Source: Pseudoalteromonas sp. MEBiC 03607 | GTDB taxonomy: Bacteria; Pseudomonadota; Gammaproteobacteria; Enterobacterales; Alteromonadaceae | Direction: 5' to 3' | Assembly: GCF_004792295.1 (NCBI RefSeq) | Contig: NZ_SRRY01000001.1 | Span: 1,436,501-1,500,500, forward strand | Length of the DNA stretch: 64,000 bases | Shown here: positions 56,863 through 64,000 of the stretch, piece by piece | How positions within the stretch are numbered: the stretch's first letter is position 1 | How the letters are laid out: the number at the start of each line of letters is the position of its first letter | The notes under the pieces: model-generated | The model's input: the letters and a program-made list of their open reading frames with translations, nothing else | Told to the model about the DNA's origin: nothing | Database searches by the model: none | Made by a program: the position numbers and the translations under genes

Positions 56863-57654
56863 TTACCATGATTTAGCATTATTATACTGGATATCCTCTG
56901 CACCTTTTGCCTTCGCAATCGCCTTTTTGGTATTAGGGTTCATCAGTAAACGAATTTGACTCCAGGTTTCTTTAGCGAGGATTTTACGCTGCTGTGAGCG
57001 GTAGCTTTGCTGGGTAATTCGCTTAATTGCAGCAAGCGTATCTGGTGAGCGGGCCATTAAGGTTTCAAGGACAGCATCGGTTTGTTTATCGACATCATCA
57101 GTCAGTTGCGTAATCAAGCCATATTCTTTAGCGTCTTCAGCTGATATAGGCTCTGCATGACTTGCTAACCAAAGTGCTTGGTCGCGCTTCATTAAGCCTG
57201 CAAGTACTACGTTTGCCCCCATATCAGGACACAGGCCCCAACGCGCCTCCATAATCGCTAATTTAGCGTTTTTATCGACGATGCGGTAATCAGCACCGAG
57301 TGCGATTTGCATACCGCCACCAAAGCAATGTCCGGTCACTTTTGCAATCACCGGAATACTTAAGTCTTGCCACCCTAACACCGCTTTTTGCGCTAAGTTT
57401 TGGTTTCCTGGTAACCACTTGAATAACAGCTTGATGATATTACTCGGCTTTTTCATCACCGCAGCAACATCAAGACCAGAGCAAAAATGGTCGCCTTCGC
57501 CAGAGATAACCACAGCGCGTAAACTGCGATCGCGTTTAATTTTTTTGATTACGTTTGCAAGTTCGACAAACATGGCAAAACTGAGTGCATTTTGTTTCTC
57601 GGGACGAGCAAGGCTTACCCATGCGACCTGTTGTTTTATTTCTAGTTTTATCAT
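56863..57654 (-). CDS. Enoyl-CoA hydratase/isomerase family protein
   Basis: A 263-residue crotonase-fold protein. The oxyanion-hole regions are GDHFCSGLDVAAV (about residue 52-64) and GHCFGGGMQIALGADYRI, and the acidic residue expected in hydratases (an E at the AIMEARWGLCPD stretch) is visible. It is likely a CoA-linked hydratase or isomerase of fatty-acid or amino-acid breakdown. It stands alone between lrgA and the divergent efflux genes, so the substrate cannot be named. Confidence 0.85.
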   Translation of the reverse strand: MIKLEIKQQVAWVSLARPEKQNALSFAMFVELANVIKKIKRDRSLRAVVISGEGDHFCSGLDVAAVMKKPSNIIKLLFKWLPGNQNLAQKAVLGWQDLSIPVIAKVTGHCFGGGMQIALGADYRIVDKNAKLAIMEARWGLCPDMGANVVLAGLMKRDQALWLASHAEPISAEDAKEYGLITQLTDDVDKQTDAVLETLMARSPDTLAAIKRITQQSYRSQQRKILAKETWSQIRLLMNPNTKKAIAKAKGAEDIQYNNAKSW

Positions 57655-57912
57655 GGTAACTCCTCTGACCTGTTTGTTAGAGCTTACGAGCTAATTACAA
57701 CTAAGTAAAGAATTGCTGATGTGTCGCAAGGAATCATTATATTTTCCAAAAATGGGTAACCTTGTCATATATTTAGTTACAAATTGGTGTATATTTTTAA
57801 AACAAAGATGCTAGTTCATAGCTAGTTTGATTTTGTGATTAGTTAGATACTTTCGCAAAATCCCATGACACGACTAGACTTAGCTTTAAGTCGCGCTACA
57901 AGGAGTATATAT

Positions 57913-59112
57913 ATGCTGATGCGCAAAACAGCTCGCATAACTAAACAATCATCTCGTTCTTTGGCTTTTGCTGCAATTTCTGTAGCATTAACAACCACAT
58001 TGGTTGGCTGTTCAGATGATAAAGCAAAACAACAAGCTACGCCGCCTCCGGCTGTTTCTGTGTTTAATGTCTCTACAAAAGAAATCGGCAACTATCGTGA
58101 ATTTGTAGCACGAACCGAAGCGTTTCAAGAAGTCAAAATTAGAGCTCGTGTAGAAGGTGAGTTAATAGAACGTCACTTCGATGAAGGCTCTACTGTTGAA
58201 AAAGACCAGTTGCTGCTGCGTATTGACCCGTCTGAATACCGCTCGACAGTGGCTAAAGTAAAAGCCGATCTAAAAAGTAAAATTGCAGCAGCGAGTTCAG
58301 CTGAACGCGATTTAAAGCGTGGCCGAGAAGTCGCCTCTGAAGGATTTATCTCTCAGTCTGATCTAGATAAATTAACCACTAATTTCGAACAAGCAACAGC
58401 AGCTGTAAAGGCAACTGAAGCTGAACTTGAAAAAGCAGAATTAAATTTAAGCTACACCGAAATACATGCTCCATTTACAGGGCGCATTGGTAAAGTGAAT
58501 TACGATGTAGGGAATATTGTTGGCCCATCATCAAATGAGCTTGCTGAATTGACAGATGTTGACCCTATCTATGTTAGTTTTCAGGTGGAAGAGGGGGACT
58601 ACATTAGTTATCGTCAAGAGCATCAAACTAGTGAGAGCAACCCGCAAGATGTACCTATCGATTTAACTCTTAAACTTCCTAACAATTCAACATTCCCAAA
58701 TAAAGGTGTGCTTGATTTTGCAGATACAAAAATTAACCAAAACACCGGCACTGTAGAGCTAAGAGCTGCGTTCGATAATCCTGAGGGGATCGTGATGCCA
58801 GGCTTATTTGTAACCTTAATTGTTGAAAGCACAAATAAAAAAGAATTAGCGCTGATCCCACAAGTCGCTGTGCAGGAAAATCAACAAGGGAAATTTGTAC
58901 TTGTTGTTGATGATCAAAACAAAGTTGCTATGCGAATTGTTCAATTAGGTCGACGCATTAATGCTATGTGGGTTGTTGAGTCAGGCTTAGAGGCTGGTGA
59001 AAAAGTCATTATTGAAGGTTTACAAAAAGTGCGTCAAGGCGCTGAGGTTAAACCGGTAGAAAAGCAAGTCGATCCGACAACGGGCACTATCACTAGCAAA
59101 GCTAACTCTTAG
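57913..59112 (+). CDS. RND efflux periplasmic adaptor lipoprotein
   Basis: A 399-residue membrane-fusion protein of the AcrA type. The start at 57913 has an aaggag site, giving a signal sequence with a lipobox (TLVGC). The lipoyl halves and alpha hairpin are seen in ARVEGELIERHFDEGSTVEKDQ (abridged GELIERHFDEG) and AELEKAELNLSYTEIHAPF. The last part is the beta-barrel domain. It forms a pump with the transporter 9 bp downstream. An inverted pair GTAAC...GTTAC at 57756-57780 in the upstream spacer may bind a regulator. An outer-membrane TolC-like gene is not in the window. Confidence 0.92.
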   Translation: MLMRKTARITKQSSRSLAFAAISVALTTTLVGCSDDKAKQQATPPPAVSVFNVSTKEIGNYREFVARTEAFQEVKIRARVEGELIERHFDEGSTVEKDQLLLRIDPSEYRSTVAKVKADLKSKIAAASSAERDLKRGREVASEGFISQSDLDKLTTNFEQATAAVKATEAELEKAELNLSYTEIHAPFTGRIGKVNYDVGNIVGPSSNELAELTDVDPIYVSFQVEEGDYISYRQEHQTSESNPQDVPIDLTLKLPNNSTFPNKGVLDFADTKINQNTGTVELRAAFDNPEGIVMPGLFVTLIVESTNKKELALIPQVAVQENQQGKFVLVVDDQNKVAMRIVQLGRRINAMWVVESGLEAGEKVIIEGLQKVRQGAEVKPVEKQVDPTTGTITSKANS

Positions 59113-59121
59113 GAGTGAGAT

Positions 59122-62100
59122 ATGATCAGTAAAACATTTATATCTCGTCCTAAGTTTGCCTTGGTAATATCGATTGTTATTACCATCGCGGGGTTAATTT
59201 CAATGTCATTATTGCCAGTGAATATGTACCCGCAAATAACACCACCACAAGTGCAGATATCTGCCAGCTACCCAGGCGCAAGTGCGCAGATCGTTGAAGA
59301 GTCTGTTGTGCGACCCATTGAAGAGCAAGTCAATGGGGTTGAAGATATGATGTACATAGAATCCACTTCATCGAACAATGGCACCGCGAATATTACGGTG
59401 TACTTTAAGGTCGGTACAGATACTGATATTGCTCAAGTTAATGTTCAAAACCGAGTTGCACTGGCGGAGTCAGGTTTACCTGAGGAAGTGAAGCGCCAAG
59501 GTGTATCGGTTAAGAAAAAGTCTAGTTCAATGTTGCTCGGTATTAACCTTTACTCTGATAAGGAAAATATTGACGCAATCTTCTTGAGCAATTACGCAAC
59601 TAACTACTTAACTGAACCGTTAGGGCGTATTAACGGGGTTGCTTCTGCTGAAGTTATGGGGGAGCAAACCTATTCAATGCGCTTGTGGTTACGCCCAGAT
59701 CGTATGGCTTCGCTTGGTTTAACTGTGGCTGAAGTGCGGGCTGCATTGCAAGAACAAAATACTATTGTAGCCGCAGGTAAATTAGGTGCTGCGCCATCGG
59801 CTCCTAGTCAGCAGTTTGAATACTCGATTCAAGCAAGAGGGCGCTTAAAAACCCCAGAAGAGTTTGGTCAAACCATAATTCGCTCAAATAAAGACGGTAA
59901 CTTTGTGCGCTTGAACGATATTGCGCGCATTGAACTGGGGGCGGCAAGTTATAGCACCACCGCAAAGTTAAACCAGCAAGACACCGCGTTTATTGTAATT
60001 TACCAATTGACTGAAGCGAATGCGACGCAAGTAGCTAACGATGTTAAAGCACGAATGGAAGAGCTTGCAAAACAATTGCCCGATGGTGTGAAGTATTCGA
60101 TTCCTTATGACACCACAGAATTTATTAACCGTTCAATCGAAGAAGTGGTGGTTACTCTGGTTCAAGCTGTTGGCTTGGTTATTTTAGTGGTTTTTTTATT
60201 CTTACAAAACTGGCGCGCAACGCTTATTCCAACGGTCGCTATTCCAGTATCTTTAGTGGGCACTTTTGCTTTTATGATGATGATGGGTTATTCCATTAAC
60301 CTGATCACTTTATTTGGCTTGGTACTCGCAATAGGTATTGTTGTTGATGATGCCATCATTGTTATAGAAAACGTTGAGCGGATACTAAAAGAAGAAAAGC
60401 TACCAATAAAAGAAGCGGTCACAAAGGCGATGGAGCAAGTATCAGGGCCAATAGTAGCAACGACCTTAGTGCTGCTTGCGGTGTTTGTGCCTGTTGGTTT
60501 TATGCCAGGGATAACGGGTGAGCTTTATAAGCAATTTTCTGTCACGATTTCGTTTGCAGTGCTTATTTCCTCCGTTAATGCATTAACCTTGAGTCCTGCA
60601 TTATGTGCATTACTGCTTAATGAAAAAGCCATGAAGCCTATTAAATGGTTAGCACCATTTGAAAACATCATTACGCGCTCAACCAATGGTTACAGTAAAG
60701 TTATTAACTTTATCCTAAAACGTACAGCAAGAATGGCACTGTTTGCCGTGGTTATTTTTGCAGCTGCTGGGTGGTTGGTGAAAACCGTTCCTACGGGCTT
60801 TGTACCAGCAGAAGATCAAGGCTTCTTGTTTGTAGATGTGCAACTTCCAGATGCTGCAGCAAGTGGCCGTACCCAAGATGTGATGCACAAGTTGGGCGAT
60901 ATTGTGAAAAATGAACCAGCTGCAACCGATTTTATTGCGGTGTCTGGTTTTTCATTACTTGGTGGTGCAGGCTCAAACAACGCTTTGGGTATCGTGGTAC
61001 TCAAAGATTGGGAAGAGAGAACGAGTCCTGAGCTTGGCTTACGTTCGGTTTTAACCCGCTTGATGGGGCAGTTCTGGGCAATGCCAGATGCGCAAATCAT
61101 GGCATTTAACCCCCCTTCAATACCCGGGCTTGGCACTAGTGCAGGCTTTGAGTTTAGATTACAAGACAGTGAAGGGCGTGAGCCAGCAGAGCTTGCTCAA
61201 GTGTTAAATGGCCTTGTTTATGAAGCAAACCAGCGACCAGAACTTTCTAATGTATACAGTACCTTTAGGGCTAATGTGCCACAGTACTTATTAGAGGTAG
61301 ACCGTAATAAGGCGAAAGCACAAGGGGTCGCATTGAGTGATATTTTCTTGACGCTACAAGCGCAATTAGGCTCATTATATATTAATGACTTTAATCAATT
61401 TAGCCGTACTTACCGAGTGATCATGCAGGCAGAAAGCCAATTTAGACAGAACCCAACAGACTTGCAGTATTACTATGTACGAAATGATGAAGGTGCCATG
61501 GTGCCGCTCACAACACTCGCTAAACTTGAGCCAATTCTTGGCCCTACAAGTTTAACGCACTTTAACTTATATCGTAGTGCCAGCATTAGCGGACAACCAG
61601 CGGCGGGTTATGCAAGTGGTGATGCTATTAAAGTAATGCAAGAGTTGGCTGATCAATTGCCAACGGGCTATGTATACGAATGGGCAGGCCAATCGAAGCA
61701 AGAAATTGAAGCCGGTAACATGGCTCCGATTTTGTTCGGCTTAGCAGTGGTATTTGTTTACTTATTCTTAGTAGCGCAATACGAAAGTTGGACAATTCCT
61801 TTCTCGGTTATTGCTGCGGTACCGCTGGCGCTATTTGGTGCCATGCTTGCGCTGTACGTAATTGGTATGGAAAACAACATTTATGCACAGGTGGGGTTAG
61901 TGCTGCTAATTGGTCTTTCAACCAAAACTGCCATCTTGATTGTTGAATTTGCTATGGAAGAGCGGGCTGCAGGAAAAACTATATTTGAAGCGGCATTAAA
62001 TGCAGCCAAGTTACGTTTTAGAGCTGTACTGATGACGGCATTATCGTTTGTGCTTGGTGTACTACCGCTGGTATTTGCCAGTGGGGCAGGGGCAGGAAGC

Positions 62101-62235
62101 CGAATTTCACTTGGTATCACAGTGTTGTTTGGTATGCTTGCCGCCACAATTTTTGGTACTTTATTAGTGCCGCTATTTTATACTTTAGTGCAATCTATGC
62201 GCGAAAAAATCAAGGGTGAGTCAGCTCGCGATTAA
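59122..62235 (+). CDS. RND multidrug efflux transporter (HAE1 family)
   Basis: A 1037-residue AcrB-type proton antiporter with 12 membrane helices and two large periplasmic loops. The proton relay is seen as GIVVDDAIIVIENVERI (helix 4), and the start MISKTFISRPKFALVISIVI is typical. The second half repeats the fold (GLSTKTAILIVEFAMEERAAG for helix 10-11). It probably exports drugs or detergents. It forms an operon with the adaptor, and a terminator follows. Confidence 0.95.
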   Translation: MISKTFISRPKFALVISIVITIAGLISMSLLPVNMYPQITPPQVQISASYPGASAQIVEESVVRPIEEQVNGVEDMMYIESTSSNNGTANITVYFKVGTDTDIAQVNVQNRVALAESGLPEEVKRQGVSVKKKSSSMLLGINLYSDKENIDAIFLSNYATNYLTEPLGRINGVASAEVMGEQTYSMRLWLRPDRMASLGLTVAEVRAALQEQNTIVAAGKLGAAPSAPSQQFEYSIQARGRLKTPEEFGQTIIRSNKDGNFVRLNDIARIELGAASYSTTAKLNQQDTAFIVIYQLTEANATQVANDVKARMEELAKQLPDGVKYSIPYDTTEFINRSIEEVVVTLVQAVGLVILVVFLFLQNWRATLIPTVAIPVSLVGTFAFMMMMGYSINLITLFGLVLAIGIVVDDAIIVIENVERILKEEKLPIKEAVTKAMEQVSGPIVATTLVLLAVFVPVGFMPGITGELYKQFSVTISFAVLISSVNALTLSPALCALLLNEKAMKPIKWLAPFENIITRSTNGYSKVINFILKRTARMALFAVVIFAAAGWLVKTVPTGFVPAEDQGFLFVDVQLPDAAASGRTQDVMHKLGDIVKNEPAATDFIAVSGFSLLGGAGSNNALGIVVLKDWEERTSPELGLRSVLTRLMGQFWAMPDAQIMAFNPPSIPGLGTSAGFEFRLQDSEGREPAELAQVLNGLVYEANQRPELSNVYSTFRANVPQYLLEVDRNKAKAQGVALSDIFLTLQAQLGSLYINDFNQFSRTYRVIMQAESQFRQNPTDLQYYYVRNDEGAMVPLTTLAKLEPILGPTSLTHFNLYRSASISGQPAAGYASGDAIKVMQELADQLPTGYVYEWAGQSKQEIEAGNMAPILFGLAVVFVYLFLVAQYESWTIPFSVIAAVPLALFGAMLALYVIGMENNIYAQVGLVLLIGLSTKTAILIVEFAMEERAAGKTIFEAALNAAKLRFRAVLMTALSFVLGVLPLVFASGAGAGSRISLGITVLFGMLAATIFGTLLVPLFYTLVQSMREKIKGESARD

Positions 62236-62254
62236 TAATTGATAAAAAATAACA

Positions 62255-62285
62255 AAAAAGTCAGGGTAACCTGGCTTTTTTTTTG
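62255..62285 (+). terminator. Terminator of the RND operon
   Basis: The stem agtcagg (62259-62265) pairs with cctggct (62270-62276) around GTAA, and a long T-run (eight or more) follows. Confidence 0.85.
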
Positions 62286-62354
62286 GCAAAAAAGAAAATA
62301 GGTTTGTTATCATATTCCGATTAACGCAATCCGAATGCGCAGAGGGTTTGAACA

Positions 62355-62675
62355 ATGGCAGGTCCACGTTTATATAGTGAAGAAGAAGTAACACATCAGG
62401 CATATGATATCTTTTTAGAGTTAGCACCTGATAATTTGAACGAGCAGGATATTGCTGACTTTAATGAACACAGAGAAGAGTTGGGTTTTATTGAAGAAGG
62501 TGAGCCTGATGAGCAGTGGCAAGAATTTGTTGCACTAGAAATTGAACCTGAGCTGTTTGTACAAGTCTTAGTTGGACTTGAATTTGAAAACCAAGATATT
62601 TTATTCGCCAAGATTTTAATTAGCCGAGATAAAGATGCTCCGTTTTGCCACATACTTTGGAAAGATAGCGAATAA
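62355..62675 (+). CDS. yciU: DUF440 acidic protein, YciU/HI1450-like DNA mimic
   Basis: A 106-residue, very acidic protein of the DUF440 family (YciU in E. coli, HI1450 in Haemophilus), recognised by QAYDIFLELAPDNLNEQDI and KDAPFCHILWKDS. The solved HI1450 fold is proposed to mimic double-stranded DNA and bind HU-like proteins. Acidic residues fill more than a quarter of the chain. It lies 12 bp before the DUF481 gene, in the same direction. Confidence 0.88.
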   Translation: MAGPRLYSEEEVTHQAYDIFLELAPDNLNEQDIADFNEHREELGFIEEGEPDEQWQEFVALEIEPELFVQVLVGLEFENQDILFAKILISRDKDAPFCHILWKDSE

Positions 62676-62686
62676 CGCGCCAGCTG

Positions 62687-63529
62687 ATGTTTGACTCTAC
62701 TTTTAATTGTTTTAATACCCTAAAACGAATTACCTTAGCCGCCATGCTCGTTAGTAGTTGGCAGGCTTTTGCTGTTGATCCGTTTGAAGACTTTCATGAA
62801 TACGGGCAATTATCAGAAGAAGAGATCCATAAAATTCATAAAGGTGAGTTGCTTTATGGTGATATTGAGTTTGGCTTTATGGTAAGTCGTGGTAATACAG
62901 ATTCAACCAGCTTCAAACTTAAAGGTAACCTTTATCAAGACTTTGAAAAGTGGCGTAATCAATTTAAGCTCGACACCCTGTATAAGCGTGATCGTAACGA
63001 TGAAACCGGAACTGAAGAAGTGTCTGCGGATCGTATCTTTGTATCTGGGCAAGGCAACTACAAGCTGAATGTCAAAAACGAATCATTCTTTATTTATAGT
63101 GATTACGAACGAGACAAATTTAGTGGTCTAGAATTTAAAAGCACCGTTGCGACAGGATACGGAAATCGTATTTATCAAGGTAGTAAAAATAAGGTGGATA
63201 TTGACGTAGGACCCGGTTTGTATCGCTCAGTGGCAGATCAAGAGACAGCCACAGAAGAAGATGAAACAAAAACAGGTTACTTACTTCGAATGGCATTGCA
63301 GTGGGAGCGTACGGTCTCTGCTCGCACTCGCTTTAATCAAGACGTCAGTTATGAACAATCGTTGTCGGGATTAAACTCGCGTTTAAAATCAGAAACCTCA
63401 TTGATCAGCAAAATTATGGGTGATGTATCACTCAAATTTACTTATATGTATCGCTATAACTCAAAACCGGAAGAAGAAAAGCTCAAGTACGATTCTGAGC
63501 TGAGTGCGACCTTTGTTTATAGCTTTTAA
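62687..63529 (+). CDS. DUF481 outer-membrane protein
   Basis: A 280-residue DUF481 protein with a signal peptide (about 1-29, ending AFA), an acidic linker (EDFHEYGQLSEEEIHK), and a beta-barrel-like remainder with YGDIEFGFMVSRGNTDSTSF and a C-terminal Phe (FVYSF). DUF481 proteins are predicted outer-membrane beta-barrels, sometimes called salt-induced. It follows yciU by 11 bp. Confidence 0.85.
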   Translation: MFDSTFNCFNTLKRITLAAMLVSSWQAFAVDPFEDFHEYGQLSEEEIHKIHKGELLYGDIEFGFMVSRGNTDSTSFKLKGNLYQDFEKWRNQFKLDTLYKRDRNDETGTEEVSADRIFVSGQGNYKLNVKNESFFIYSDYERDKFSGLEFKSTVATGYGNRIYQGSKNKVDIDVGPGLYRSVADQETATEEDETKTGYLLRMALQWERTVSARTRFNQDVSYEQSLSGLNSRLKSETSLISKIMGDVSLKFTYMYRYNSKPEEEKLKYDSELSATFVYSF

Positions 63530-63543
63530 GAGAATATCTCAGT

Positions 63544-64000
63544 ATGTATCAACATAAGCAGTACGCTATTTTTATTTTTGTTATTTTAGGCTGGATTGGC
63601 GGTTTTATTGCCTTAGCATGGAATTTAATTGGTGCAGATATTCCACTCATGGTGTTTAGTGCTATCTTAGTGCTGGTGGCCTTTTTGTTTCATGGTTTAA
63701 CCATCAAGGTGAGTGATAAAAACGTAAGCTGGGCATTCGGTCCGGGTGTATTTGGTAAAACAGTTACCTTTGATGAGATTGAATCTGTTCGGGCAGTAAG
63801 TAACTCATTTCGACATGGCATAGGCCTGCGTATTACACATGATGGGTGGGTTTACAGTGTCTCTGGGTTCAGTGCAGTAGAGCTTGCTATGAAAGACGGT
63901 ACAAAGTATCGCTTAGGAACCAATGACCAAGAAGGCTTACTTGCTGCGCTTAAAGAACATGTTGCAGAACCTGTGACAGACGCTTCTGTGGATACAGAAG
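63544..64000 (+). CDS. Membrane protein, cut at window end
   Basis: An open frame from the ATG at 63544 that continues past the window (152 codons seen). The start MYQHKQYAIFIFVILGWIGG gives two helices (about 9-30 and 36-55), then a soluble domain with a PH-like look (VSWAFGPGVFGKTVTFDEIES). No function can be named from the visible part. It may be co-transcribed with the DUF481 gene 14 bp upstream. Confidence 0.65.
   Translation, partial: MYQHKQYAIFIFVILGWIGGFIALAWNLIGADIPLMVFSAILVLVAFLFHGLTIKVSDKNVSWAFGPGVFGKTVTFDEIESVRAVSNSFRHGIGLRITHDGWVYSVSGFSAVELAMKDGTKYRLGTNDQEGLLAALKEHVAEPVTDASVDTE

Overview
The window looks like chromosomal DNA of a marine gammaproteobacterium of the Alteromonadales, most likely Pseudoalteromonas. 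This rests on overall AT-richness, the gene families, a complete Na+-pumping NADH:quinone reductase (nqrABCDEF) with its maturation genes, a cytochrome bo oxidase operon, a choline-to-betaine cluster, a FabV-type enoyl reductase and polysaccharide-active enzymes. No rRNA, tRNA, CRISPR array, prophage or complete insertion sequence was seen. The identification is by recognition of protein families, not by a search.

Layout. 0-5 kb: a leftward rlmG-yajG-PPIase-ampG group, divergent from alkB-like and bolA (yajG, ampG and bolA also cluster in E. coli). 4.9-13.7 kb: fabV, then nqrABCDEF, apbE (which attaches FMN to NqrB and NqrC) and nqrM (NQR maturation). 13.7-18 kb: an accessory patch with a GH29 fucosidase, a REP-associated tyrosine transposase (RAYT) and a secreted M14 carboxypeptidase, with copies of the 10-mer GGACAGTCAC around it and also downstream of bolA. 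18.2-24 kb: an unrecognised membrane protein behind a perfect palindrome and a structured leader, then cyoABCDE. 24-32 kb: HDAC-like hydrolase, PilZ protein, ettA, then a MetJ-boxed metA-metH operon in which MetH is split into two polypeptides. 32-37 kb: diguanylate cyclase, CsbD, hrpB and a HigBA-like toxin-antitoxin pair. 37-41.5 kb: MBOAT-like protein, an old yellow enzyme, a LysR regulator and an MFS exporter, with matching inverted repeats in front of the enzyme and the exporter. 41.8-47.6 kb: betI-betB-betA, a short BCCT-like transporter and a TorF-type porin, a probable choline uptake and oxidation unit. 47.6-57.7 kb: mixed enzymes and membrane proteins (dienelactone hydrolase, coiled-coil membrane protein, MarR regulator, kinase-like protein, GH43 with ricin-type lectin domain, PepSY pair with a Fur-like box, MscS channel, LrgAB, crotonase). 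57.9-64 kb: RND efflux pair, yciU, DUF481 outer-membrane protein and a gene cut by the window end.

No wholly new system is certain. The most informative points are the MetH split at an in-frame amber codon that overlaps the downstream Shine-Dalgarno; the RAYT with its GGACAGTCAC repeat family; the G7 tract and 16-codon ORF at the start of the BCCT-like gene; the palindrome plus stem-loop leader of the orphan before cyo; and the paired LysR-type operators at 38.75 and 39.69 kb.
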